Part shown: piece after piece, positions 33,262 through 41,595 of the stretch | Layout of the letters: each line of letters opens with the position of its first letter | Position numbering within the stretch: position 1 is the first letter of the stretch | Assembly (NCBI RefSeq): GCF_007830635.1 | Contig: NZ_VLLA01000026.1 | Span: 1-64,000, forward strand | Origin: Bradyrhizobium huanghuaihaiense | GTDB taxonomy: Bacteria; Pseudomonadota; Alphaproteobacteria; Rhizobiales; Xanthobacteraceae | Length of the DNA stretch: 64,000 nt | Reading direction: 5' to 3' | Position numbers and translations under genes: made by a program | Notes under the pieces: generated by a model | Seen by the model: the letters and a program-made list of their open reading frames with translations, nothing else | What the model was told of the DNA's origin: nothing | The model's database searches: none

Positions 33262-35127
33262 CTACCAGACCACCGGATGCGCTTCGCCGGTCTGCACGTT
33301 GATGAAGCCGAGCGGCGCCTGCTCGCACGGCGCCACCAGCACCCAGCTCCAGGGCGCGCAGGTCAGCGTTGCAAACATGAGCCGCTCTGGGAATCCCGGA
33401 TACCAGCGCGGACGGAACGTCGGCTCGTACATCCAGTCGACCTTGCGGCCTTCCGCATAGAGCGCCTGCATCTCGGCATCGAGCGCTTGCGCGGAACGAC
33501 AGCTCATCAGCCCACCGACCTCGAAGCGTACGGTGGCAACGAGCTCACCCTCGCGCACCAGCGCCCATCCGCCCTGAAGCTCGATCAGCGCGTTGACTGC
33601 CTTTGCCATCGCCGCGTCGGACGAGCCGACCACCCAGATATTGTGCTTGTCGTGCGCCACCGAACAGGCAACTGCCGTCTCCGGCGTGCGCGGTCCGCAG
33701 CCGCGCCAAAACATCTTGGCCACACGCCCGTCGCCGGAAAAGCGATCGACGATGGCAAATTTGGTGATGGCCTCGCTCTCGTCGCGCTGCACGGCACCGT
33801 CACGCACCGGCAGCTCGAGCGTGTAGAACTCGGGATGCCAATGGAAGGGGCGGATCACGGCCGCCTTCATCGTGCTTCGGCCGGGTTCGGCTCGCAGCTC
33901 GAAATCCTGAGACTTGACCGTGCGCTTGATGTTGACAGTCTTCGTTGCCCAATCCGGCCACTGGATGTCAGGCACCTTGCCGAGATAGCGCTTGCCGTCG
34001 GAAACCTGCGCGCCATCGGCCCACACTTCGGCAATCGTGAGCTTGGCAACATCCGAGAGCAGCACCACGTCGCCGAAACGCCCAGGAGCCAGGCTGCCGA
34101 CGAACGGCGTAAGGCGCATGTGCCGCGCCGGATTGATGGTGAGACACTGGATTGCGATTTCAGGTGCAAGGCCGGCCTCGATCGCGACCCGCGCATTGTG
34201 ATCGCTGGCGCCGAGCTCGAGCGTGTGGCTGGCGCTGCGGTCATCCGTGGTGAACGCGATCTGCGACCAGTCCTGAAGGCCCCTCGCGAGGAGCCATCTG
34301 ACGATCTCGTCCATGGCATAAACGCGCAACTCGACGAACAGGCCGCGCGTGAGCTTGTCCCAGGTCTCCTCCGGCGTCTGCACTTCGTGGTCGGACGCGA
34401 GCCCGGCCGCGGCAAACGCGTTGATGGAGGGCAGATCCCGCAGGCCGGAGGCATGGCCTTCGACAACTCCGCGCGCCGCGAACGTCGCCTCGATCATGCC
34501 CCAGAGCCGCTTGTAGGAGGGATTGTCTGGATTCCAAACCGCCGGCCAGTCCATGACTTCGTCGAGCCCGGTGACCATCAGGCTCTCGCCCATGAAGCGC
34601 GCCTGCTCGTCGTGGCCGTACCAACCGCCACCCCATTCGTAAGCCGTCGGCGGCACCGCCGAGCCCGGCTGCGGAAAGATTTTTAGCGGCGAGCCGCGGC
34701 GGCGTGCCTCGAACCAGAATTCGAGATTGCGCGCGCCGTTGACATTCGAGAATTCGTGGCTCGCCTCGCAGGTCCAGGTATTGCCGTGCGGCAGCACCAG
34801 CGCCGCCTCCCATTCAGGCGTCAGATGCGAGCTTTCAATATGCTTGTGCACTTCGCCAAAGCCTGGGACGGCCGCAAGATCCTGCCGGTGCACGCGCTCG
34901 CGCACCTCGCCGGGATAGCTGCCGGCCGGTCCAACCCAGGCGATGCGGCGGCCCTTGAAGACGATCTCCTGATCCTCATTCCAGGTGCGGCTGTGCACGT
35001 CGAGCAATTTGCCGACCCGCAAGGAGCGATCGGCCGGGCGGCGGCCGAGCGCCGTCAGCACCAGGTCCTGGCGGATGCGAACCTCGTCGGGCGCGTTGAT
35101 CAGGAGATCATCGGGGATCGCGTTCAT
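33262..35127 (-). CDS. ade: adenine deaminase
   Basis: 621 residues from the ATG preceded by GAGGCAAGCC. It converts adenine to hypoxanthine and ammonia. It is an amidohydrolase-superfamily enzyme with a metal-binding VHKHIESS motif matching the family's VHIHIES type, an N-terminal LDVHSRTW start of the composite domain, and a C-terminal deaminase domain with AHDKHNIWVVG, the usual Ade signature (SHDSHNI-like). Length is slightly above the bacterial norm. It sits between a TetR gene (eight bases) and the permease (12 bases), forming one operon. Confidence 0.9.
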   Translation of the reverse strand: MNAIPDDLLINAPDEVRIRQDLVLTALGRRPADRSLRVGKLLDVHSRTWNEDQEIVFKGRRIAWVGPAGSYPGEVRERVHRQDLAAVPGFGEVHKHIESSHLTPEWEAALVLPHGNTWTCEASHEFSNVNGARNLEFWFEARRRGSPLKIFPQPGSAVPPTAYEWGGGWYGHDEQARFMGESLMVTGLDEVMDWPAVWNPDNPSYKRLWGMIEATFAARGVVEGHASGLRDLPSINAFAAAGLASDHEVQTPEETWDKLTRGLFVELRVYAMDEIVRWLLARGLQDWSQIAFTTDDRSASHTLELGASDHNARVAIEAGLAPEIAIQCLTINPARHMRLTPFVGSLAPGRFGDVVLLSDVAKLTIAEVWADGAQVSDGKRYLGKVPDIQWPDWATKTVNIKRTVKSQDFELRAEPGRSTMKAAVIRPFHWHPEFYTLELPVRDGAVQRDESEAITKFAIVDRFSGDGRVAKMFWRGCGPRTPETAVACSVAHDKHNIWVVGSSDAAMAKAVNALIELQGGWALVREGELVATVRFEVGGLMSCRSAQALDAEMQALYAEGRKVDWMYEPTFRPRWYPGFPERLMFATLTCAPWSWVLVAPCEQAPLGFINVQTGEAHPVVW

Positions 35128-35135
35128 GGCTTGCC

Positions 35136-35804
35136 TCACTCTACGCCAGCGCTTTCGCGCGCCGTGCTTCGCTTGCGCGGCGATTTTCCGGTCTTGCCGG
35201 CGCGCGCCCCAGCGGCATCGCGCCGACGGACATCCTTCAAAAGCGTCGTGAGCGCCCATTCGATCGCGTCGGCGATCTCGGCGCTGGACATGTCAAAGTC
35301 CTCGCGCATCGCATTCCAGGCCAGCACGTTGTTGAGATAGGACGCGAGCGCCTCCGCCTGGCGGACTTCCTTGGCGGGAAGATGCCGTACCAGCGGCGCC
35401 ATCGCCTTGCGATGCTGGTCGATCAGGTGCCGCCGGAAGCCGGCGCGCACCGTCCGGCCCGCCCGCGTCATCGCAATGGCACGCGCCAGATGCGGATGAC
35501 GGTCGAACCGCTTGCACAGCTTGCGGAAAATATCCGGCAGTTCGTCGGGCGAGGTGAAGGGAATATAGCTGAAGACGTTGTCCTCGATCCACTCGCCGGC
35601 CGCAACGAACAGCTCCGCGCGGGTCTTGAAGTGGCGATAGATGGTTCGCTCGGCCACCTTGGCGCGCTTGGCCACCGCGGCCATGGAAACGTCGTCGGCC
35701 GCCTCGTCCTCCAGCGTCTGGACAAAAGCGGCGACGATGCGCTGCCGCGTCATCTCGGCATATTCGTCGCGAAGACTGGCGATATGTCGCTTTGCTGTAC
35801 TCAT
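35136..35804 (-). CDS. TetR-family transcriptional regulator
   Basis: 222 residues. The HTH is VSMAAVAKRAKVAERTIYRHFKTRAELF (about 39-67). The C-terminal ligand and dimer domain is variable, and the last 30 residues are basic and disordered. A perfect palindrome begins eight bases upstream of its ATG, so it probably represses itself, the downstream ade-permease genes and perhaps divergent amiF. The ligand could be a purine or related compound, which is inference. Confidence 0.88.
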   Translation of the reverse strand: MSTAKRHIASLRDEYAEMTRQRIVAAFVQTLEDEAADDVSMAAVAKRAKVAERTIYRHFKTRAELFVAAGEWIEDNVFSYIPFTSPDELPDIFRKLCKRFDRHPHLARAIAMTRAGRTVRAGFRRHLIDQHRKAMAPLVRHLPAKEVRQAEALASYLNNVLAWNAMREDFDMSSAEIADAIEWALTTLLKDVRRRDAAGARAGKTGKSPRKRSTARESAGVE

Positions 35805-35811
35805 GTCATAA

Positions 35812-35825
35812 GTCTGACATCAGAC
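35812..35825. promoter_or_regulatory. candidate TetR operator
   Basis: GTCTGACATCAGAC is a perfect 6-2-6 inverted repeat between the TetR gene (start 35804) and amiF (start 36027). Its size and position are typical of an autoregulatory TetR operator. Confidence 0.65.
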
Positions 35826-36026
35826 AAATTGGAGGGTCAAGCCGAGAGTTGAGGCAGGCCGCGCCGCAACAATGGGCGTCGGCCCCGCGCGTGGGGGCCG
35901 GCGCCCCACGCGAGCTCATCGATCGCCCGCCGCCTGAAATATGGACTTTTGCGCGTCGCCAAAATCGGATTTGCTCTGCCGAGAACTGCGCGCAACGGCG
36001 CCGCGCGGACGGCAAGGGAGCTGATC

Positions 36027-37040
36027 ATGAACGGGCTCGGTGGGCTGAACAAATCTCCCAACGGCGTGGTTGTCGGACTTGTGCAGCTGCAACTGCCTAA
36101 CGTCGTGACCCCCGCCGATCTGGCCAAGCAGGCCGAGCGCATCGTCTGGATGGTCGGCAAGGCGCGCCGCAATCTCTCCACCATGGATCTGGTGGTGTTC
36201 CCCGAATACTCGCTGCACGGCCTCTCGATGGACACCAATCCCGAGATCATGTGCCGGCTTGACGGACCGGAGGTCGCCGCCTTCAAGAAGGCCTGCGTCG
36301 ACAACAAGATCTGGGGCTGCTTCTCCATCATGGAGTTCAACCCGCACGGCAATCCCTACAATTCCGGCCTGATCATCGACGATCACGGCGAGATCAAGCT
36401 CTACTACCGAAAACTTCATCCCTGGATTCCGGTCGAACCGTGGGAGCCCGGCGATATCGGCATTCCCGTGATCGAGGGACCGAAGGGCGCGAAGATCGCA
36501 CTGATCATCTGCCATGACGGCATGTTCCCGGAGATGGCGCGGGAATGCGCCTATAAGGGCGCCGAGATCATGATCCGCACCGCCGGCTACACGGCGCCGA
36601 TCCGCGACGCCTGGCGCTTCACCAATCAGGCCAATTCGTTCCAGAATCTGATGGTCACGGCGAACGTCTGCATGTGCGGCTCGGACGGCTCGTTCGATTC
36701 CATGGGCGAAGGCATGATCGTCAATTTCGACGGCACCGTGCTGGCGCACGGCACCACCGGCCGCGCCGACGAGATCATCACCGCCGAGGTTCGTCCGGAT
36801 CTCGTGCGCGAGGCCCGCATCAATTGGGGCGTCGAGAACAACATCTACCAGCTCTGGCACCGCGGCTATGTCGCGGTGAAGGGCGGCGCGATGGACTGCC
36901 CCTACACGTTCATGCAGGACATGGTCGCGGGCACCTTCCGATTGCCGTGGGAAGATCAGGTGAAGGTCACCGACGGCACCTCGTGCGGCTTCCCGGCCCC
37001 GACGCGGATGTTTGGTAGGACTGCCAAGGCGGCGGAATAG
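36027..37040 (+). CDS. amiF: formamidase
   Basis: 337 residues from the ATG with AAGGGAGCTGATC upstream. Nitrilase-superfamily amidase hydrolysing formamide to formate and ammonia. The start GLGGLNKSPNGVVVGLVQLQ matches AmiF proteins. The catalytic triad is Glu60 (VFPEYS), Lys129 (YYRKLHPW) and Cys162 (ICHDG). It is divergent from the TetR-ade operon. Acetamidase is the close alternative, but the N-terminal signature favours formamidase. Confidence 0.92.
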   Translation: MNGLGGLNKSPNGVVVGLVQLQLPNVVTPADLAKQAERIVWMVGKARRNLSTMDLVVFPEYSLHGLSMDTNPEIMCRLDGPEVAAFKKACVDNKIWGCFSIMEFNPHGNPYNSGLIIDDHGEIKLYYRKLHPWIPVEPWEPGDIGIPVIEGPKGAKIALIICHDGMFPEMARECAYKGAEIMIRTAGYTAPIRDAWRFTNQANSFQNLMVTANVCMCGSDGSFDSMGEGMIVNFDGTVLAHGTTGRADEIITAEVRPDLVREARINWGVENNIYQLWHRGYVAVKGGAMDCPYTFMQDMVAGTFRLPWEDQVKVTDGTSCGFPAPTRMFGRTAKAAE

Positions 37041-37071
37041 CCCCGGTTCCTCGGGCGTAACCGCGACATTC

Positions 37072-37087
37072 TGGCACGGTTGTTGCT
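37072..37087 (+). promoter_or_regulatory. sigma-54 (RpoN) promoter of dctA
   Basis: TGGCACG (37072-37078), four bases, then TTGCT (37083-37087). GG and GC are spaced exactly as in the -24/-12 consensus TGGCACG-N4-TTGCT. Dct systems are classically RpoN- and DctD-dependent, which agrees. The dctA ATG is at 37126. Confidence 0.85.
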
Positions 37088-37091
37088 CCTT

Positions 37092-37114
37092 TTTGACGTC
37101 CAAGACGCGTCAAA
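37092..37114. repeat. inverted repeat in the dctA leader
   Basis: TTTGACG (37092-37098) and CGTCAAA (37108-37114) with a 9-base spacer. It lies just downstream of the expected sigma-54 start site and ends next to the ribosome binding site (GGGGAG). It could be an operator or an mRNA hairpin affecting translation. Confidence 0.5.
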
Positions 37115-37125
37115 GGGGAGTTCTC

Positions 37126-38445
37126 ATGTCGACAATCGCCGCGGCGCCCGCCGTCGAGCCGAAGCCGCTTTACACCTCACTGTTCGTCCAGGTCCTGGCC
37201 GCGCTGGTGCTTGGCGTCATCCTGGGGATGGCCGTCCCGGATTTCGCGATCGGACTCAAGATTCTCAGCGACGCCTTCCTGAAGCTGATCTCGATGATCG
37301 TGGCGCCGATCGTGTTCTGCGTCGTCGTCCACGGCATTGCCGGTGCCGGCGACCTCAAGAAGGTCGGCCGGGTCGGCGTCAAGGCGCTGGTCTATTTCGA
37401 GGTCATGACGACGGTGGCCCTCGTGGTCGGCCTCCTTCTCGCTTATCTCTTCGGCCCCGGCCACGGCATGAACATCGATCCCTCGACGCTGGATGCCAAG
37501 GCGCTCAACACCTACGCCGACAACGCCCACAAGCTGTCCGGCGGCGGCATTGGCGCCTTCCTGATGAACGTGATCCCGACCACCTCCTTCGATGCGCTGT
37601 CGCGCAACGACGTGCTCCAGGTGCTGTTCTTCGCCGTGCTGTTCGGCGTCGGCCTCGCTCTGGTCGGCGGCGAGAAGGGCGCGCTCGTCACCTCCATCAT
37701 CGACGCGGCCTCCACAGTGCTGTTCCGCGTCATGGGGCTGATCGTCCGTGTCGCACCGCTCGGCGTACTCGGCGCGGTCGCCTACACCGTCGGCAAATAC
37801 GGCGTGGGCTCCTTGAAGCAGCTCGTGTCGCTGGTGATGCTGTTCTACGTCTCGGTCGGCATCTTCGTGCTGGGCGTGCTCGGCGGCGTCATGGCGCTCG
37901 CGGGCATCAACATCCTCAAATTCCTCGCCTACCTGCGCGAGGAGCTCACCATCGTGCTCGCGACGGCGTCCTCGGACGCAGTGCTGCCGCAGATCATGAA
38001 GAAGCTGGAGCGGATGGGCGTAAAGGATTCCGTGGTCGGCCTCGTCATCCCGACTGGCTATTCCTTCAATCTCGATGCCTTCTCGATCTACCTGACGCTG
38101 GCCGTCGTCTTCATCGCCCAGGCGACCAATACGCCGCTATCGTTCGGCGATCTCCTGCTGGTGCTCGGCGTCTCGCTGATCACCTCAAAGGGAGCGCACG
38201 GCGTGCCGGGCTCGGCGATCGTGATCCTGGCCGCGACGCTGAACGCGGTGCCGAGCATCCCCGCGATCGGCCTGGTGCTGGTGCTGTCGGTCGACTGGTT
38301 CATCGGCATGGCCCGCGCACTCGGCAACCTCGTCGGCAACTGCGTGGCGACGGTCGTCGTCGCCGCGTGGGAAGGCGATCTCGACCGTGCCAAGGCTGCC
38401 AAGGTGCTCGAAGGCGGCGAGCTGGTGGACGTGACGGCGGGATAG
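37126..38445 (+). CDS. dctA: C4-dicarboxylate transporter DctA
   Basis: 439 residues, with GGGGAGTTCTC before the ATG. Sodium- or proton-coupled symporter for succinate, fumarate and malate in the inner membrane. Family signatures are LISMIVAPIVFCVVVHGIAG, ATASSDAVLPQIM, and PTGYSFNLDAFSIY, the conserved substrate and hairpin motifs of the DAACS family. It is transcribed from a consensus sigma-54 promoter. No dctBD pair is in the window. Confidence 0.95.
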   Translation: MSTIAAAPAVEPKPLYTSLFVQVLAALVLGVILGMAVPDFAIGLKILSDAFLKLISMIVAPIVFCVVVHGIAGAGDLKKVGRVGVKALVYFEVMTTVALVVGLLLAYLFGPGHGMNIDPSTLDAKALNTYADNAHKLSGGGIGAFLMNVIPTTSFDALSRNDVLQVLFFAVLFGVGLALVGGEKGALVTSIIDAASTVLFRVMGLIVRVAPLGVLGAVAYTVGKYGVGSLKQLVSLVMLFYVSVGIFVLGVLGGVMALAGINILKFLAYLREELTIVLATASSDAVLPQIMKKLERMGVKDSVVGLVIPTGYSFNLDAFSIYLTLAVVFIAQATNTPLSFGDLLLVLGVSLITSKGAHGVPGSAIVILAATLNAVPSIPAIGLVLVLSVDWFIGMARALGNLVGNCVATVVVAAWEGDLDRAKAAKVLEGGELVDVTAG

Positions 38446-38454
38446 TCCCGTCGA

Positions 38455-39837
38455 TCAATCATTCCAGCGGAGGAGCGGCGTTCCATACGCCCTCCTCCAG
38501 ACTGACAGGAAGCGCGGAAACCAGGAGTGGGCCACCGCGCCCTTGTAGGCCCAGGTGCGATATTTCAGGCCCTGCTCCGAGATCAGCTCCTGATAGCCAC
38601 CGTGGACTTCGGTCGCGGTGCGAATGTCCTTCAATATCCCTTGCGCGCAGGCCCGATAGGTATCGCTCCCCGAGGCCTCATCGAAGTCCAGCATGCGATC
38701 GGCGAATTCGACATTGAACGTCGGCCACGACGAACGCCCCTGATAGGCCGGCGCCGCAATCTTGTGGATCATCTTGTTGCGCGGATTATCCGCCGACACC
38801 AGGAAGTGGAACGTGCTGGGGATGCGGAAGCGCGGCTCGGCGATGATCAGGTCGGCCGTCGCAGCAAACAGCGCGCGCTCGCTGGCATCGCTCATATTCC
38901 AGAAACCGCGGTGCACGCTGACGAAATCGAGCGCGACCAACGACACCGGCGCGCCCGCCGGACTATCCAGGGAATGCCTGATATAGCCGTCCTTGCCAAA
39001 CAGGCGGAGCAGGTCCCTCTTGTACTGCGCGAGGTCGCGTCCGAGCAGCCGCTTCAGCTCGTTCTCGCCGACGATCCCGAGCTGCACGCCCCACAAGAAC
39101 GTCGTGTAGACGCAGGCATTGGTGACGAAACGCCTGCGTTCGGCACGGGTATCCGTTGCCGCGGAGCGCGGTCCGCTGGCGTCGCACAGCAAATATCTGG
39201 TGCCGTCAGCCTCGAACGACTCCAGCTCGCTTGCAAGCTTCAGGATCGCCCGCTTCAGGTCCCCGCCGTACTCGGCCAGCAACAGACGGCCGGCATGCGC
39301 GCATTGAGACATCGCCAGATACGACGATGCTCTCTCCTCGGCAGAGAGCATCTGCTGGAGGCCGGCGATAATGCCGAGCAGCGTGTCCGAGGGCCGCGAG
39401 AAATAATTCACGCCGAGATACCGGCCGCATCCCGCCGGCACGATGGTCGTCGTGACGACGTCGGCGCGAACCGCCTCCAGCAGCAGACGGACGCTCTTTT
39501 CGAGCAGGCGCGCCCGGCGCACCGCATCCTGCGCATCCATGATGGTCTCTGGATCAAGGACGTCCGGATAGAACCAGGCGAAGTCGCGCGGATAATAGGC
39601 GGAGGCGTGCGGTGCGCCGGTGACGAGGAAGGCTTCGGTCACCGAAAAGGCGCTGTCCATCGAGTGCCGGTAAAGGTCCTCGATGGCCGACAACGAATGG
39701 GGCGATTGCCTCAGGAACCGATCACCAAGAAAATTCACGGCCTGGAGAGCGTTCGCGACAAAGGTCGCAGCCATCCCCTGATAAAACCGGTTCTCACGAT
39801 GTGATGGAAAAGAGATGTCGCTGTTCATGTCCGTCAA
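38455..39837 (-). CDS. hypothetical protein, possibly six-hairpin glycosidase-like
   Basis: 460 residues, with no signal peptide and no membrane segment. Segments such as SAYYPRDFAWFYPDVLDPETI and GGYQELISEQGLKYRTWAYKGAVAHSWFPRFL resemble the PRD(x)W and AHSW positions of (alpha/alpha)6-barrel glycosidases and debranching enzymes, and the rest is helical. This is a pattern impression, not an established family match. It is convergent with dctA (nine bases apart) and next to no sugar genes. Confidence 0.6.
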   Translation of the reverse strand: MTDMNSDISFPSHRENRFYQGMAATFVANALQAVNFLGDRFLRQSPHSLSAIEDLYRHSMDSAFSVTEAFLVTGAPHASAYYPRDFAWFYPDVLDPETIMDAQDAVRRARLLEKSVRLLLEAVRADVVTTTIVPAGCGRYLGVNYFSRPSDTLLGIIAGLQQMLSAEERASSYLAMSQCAHAGRLLLAEYGGDLKRAILKLASELESFEADGTRYLLCDASGPRSAATDTRAERRRFVTNACVYTTFLWGVQLGIVGENELKRLLGRDLAQYKRDLLRLFGKDGYIRHSLDSPAGAPVSLVALDFVSVHRGFWNMSDASERALFAATADLIIAEPRFRIPSTFHFLVSADNPRNKMIHKIAAPAYQGRSSWPTFNVEFADRMLDFDEASGSDTYRACAQGILKDIRTATEVHGGYQELISEQGLKYRTWAYKGAVAHSWFPRFLSVWRRAYGTPLLRWND

Positions 39838-39935
39838 TCGGCTGAATGTCTCGTGACCCTCGCGATGATGGCCACCATTTTAAACATGACTGATTCGTAT
39901 CTCTACCCGGTGACTTGCGGGTTCGTGACGCTTGC

Positions 39936-41192
39936 CTAGGCCGCCCGCGGCCTGAAATTCTCGATCACCCTGAGCAGCACCCGTGCGCCGGCGTCGGCAT
40001 CGGCAAGCTCGACGTGCTCGTCCGGGTGATGGCTGATGCCGCCGCGGCAGCGGACGAAGATCATGCCGACATCGGCGATATCGATCATGGCCATGCCGTC
40101 ATGGCCTGCCCCGCTCGGCAGCTCGAACACGGAGAGACCTTCCGCAGCGATCGCCTGCGCGATCTGCTGCTTCAGCCAGGGTGCGCAGGGCGCGGTGCGA
40201 TTCTCGTGGGTGACATCGAGCTGGAGTGCCAGTTGCCTGCGCTTTGCAATCGCCTCGATCTGGCGGACGACGTCGGCAACCGCGCGCTTGCGGTGCATGT
40301 CGGTCGGCGCGCGCATGTCGATGGTGAACGACACCTCGCCCGGAATGACATTGGTCGCGCCGGGCCTCGCCTGGATGTAGCCGACAGTGCCAACGAGGCC
40401 GTCCACGTCGGTGCGGCAGAACTGCTCGATGGCGCCGATGCATTCGGCAGCGCCGGCGAGCGCGTCCCGGCGTAGCGCCATCGGCACCGTTCCGGCGTGA
40501 CCGGCCATGCCGGTCAGCCGCGCGGCAAGCCGCGTTGCGCCAGCGATCGCGGTGACAACGCCGACCGGGAGGTTCTGCGCTTCCAGCACCGGTCCCTGCT
40601 CAATATGCAATTCGAGATAGGCGAGCAGCTCGCGCCGGGCCCGTGCGGCGGCGCCGACGTGGTCGGGATCGAGCCCAAACTGAACGAGTGCATCGCGCAT
40701 CGACACGCCGTCACGATCGCGCGTGTTCAGGACGCTCTCGTCAAAGGTGCCGGCCACCGCACGGCTGCCGAGCAGGGTCGAGGCAAAGCGCACCCCCTCC
40801 TCGTCGGCGAAGCCGATGACCTCGATCGCAAACGGCAGGCGCTTGCCGCGGCGATTGAGATCGGCGACGCAGGCGATCGCGGTGATCACGCCAAGCGGCC
40901 CGTCCCATTTGCCGGCATCGCGCACGGTGTCGTAATGCGAGCCGAGCATCAGGCAGGGCGCGCCCTGCCGCTCACCTTCATACCGGCCACAGACATTGCC
41001 GATCGCATCGAGATGCGCGCTCATGCCGGCGTCACGCATCCAGCCCAGGATCAGGTCCGCGGCCGTGCGTAATTCCTTGCTCAGGTAGACGCGGGTGAGC
41101 TTGTCGGGCTCTTCCGAGATCGCAGCAAGCTCGTTGATGCGGCGGACGATCTCCTTGCCGAGCGATGCATCATGAACAGTACCAGCACCCAT
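39936..41192 (-). CDS. allantoate amidohydrolase / N-carbamoyl amino acid hydrolase (M20 family)
   Basis: 418 residues from the Met of MGAGTVHDAS; a start 20 codons upstream is possible. Binuclear zinc ligands are recognisable in LMLGSHYDTVRDAGKWDG, GFADEEGVRF and LELHIEQGPVLE, then SGAGHDGMAM and ISHHPDEHV. The family includes allantoate amidohydrolase (AllC), hydantoinase-linked carbamoylases and ureidoglycolate amidohydrolase. The purine-catabolic context and PuuE in the window favour allantoate. It is divergent from the BMP transporter operon. Confidence 0.85.
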   Translation of the reverse strand: MGAGTVHDASLGKEIVRRINELAAISEEPDKLTRVYLSKELRTAADLILGWMRDAGMSAHLDAIGNVCGRYEGERQGAPCLMLGSHYDTVRDAGKWDGPLGVITAIACVADLNRRGKRLPFAIEVIGFADEEGVRFASTLLGSRAVAGTFDESVLNTRDRDGVSMRDALVQFGLDPDHVGAAARARRELLAYLELHIEQGPVLEAQNLPVGVVTAIAGATRLAARLTGMAGHAGTVPMALRRDALAGAAECIGAIEQFCRTDVDGLVGTVGYIQARPGATNVIPGEVSFTIDMRAPTDMHRKRAVADVVRQIEAIAKRRQLALQLDVTHENRTAPCAPWLKQQIAQAIAAEGLSVFELPSGAGHDGMAMIDIADVGMIFVRCRGGISHHPDEHVELADADAGARVLLRVIENFRPRAA

Positions 41193-41595
41193 CTCGGCGA
41201 GCTTTCCATCTTCTGAGGACCACGGCAGCGGTCCTGACGACAATCGATACAAGTTCGGTGCCAGCGAAAATCCTCCGGCGCCACCCCAGTCAGCGCGTGG
41301 TTAGCATGAATGCGCCTTGTCGGCCGAACCGTCCGAAGCCGGTCATGCACATGTGGGGAGCCGGTCAAGACTGCTTAACTCCACTGCATACAATTACAGG
41401 ATAGTGCCTATAAATTAATCTGCCGCTTTCCTCGCCAAGTTCTTGATGCAGATTATACCCTATGTATTTCAAATATTTATGAAGAATTGCACTCTTCCTA
41501 GTCTCTGGCACGAAGCTTGCGACATCTGATCCCGGCTCCGCCAGGCCGGCGCAGCCGCGAGATCAAGGCGGGTCATCCGCCAAGGGGAGCGAGCA
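41193..41595. other. 403-base divergent control region
   Basis: No gene is seen. The part from about 41390 to 41500 is unusually A+T-rich for the window (TATAAATTAATC, TATTTCAAATATTTATG), fitting a bendable or IHF-bound segment upstream of the sigma-54 promoter at 41506. A weaker sigma-54-like match on the minus strand (TGGCACC-N4-TTGTA, 41263-41248) points at the allantoate-hydrolase gene. Confidence 0.6.
41506..41520 (+). promoter_or_regulatory. sigma-54 (RpoN) promoter of the BMP transporter/biuH operon
   Basis: TGGCACG (41506-41512), AAGC, TTGC (41517-41520). This is a full match to the -24/-12 consensus with correct GG/GC spacing, 75 bases before the first ATG. It implies control by an enhancer-binding protein, NtrC being the natural candidate for a nitrogen-source operon. 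No clear NtrC site was found. Confidence 0.82.
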
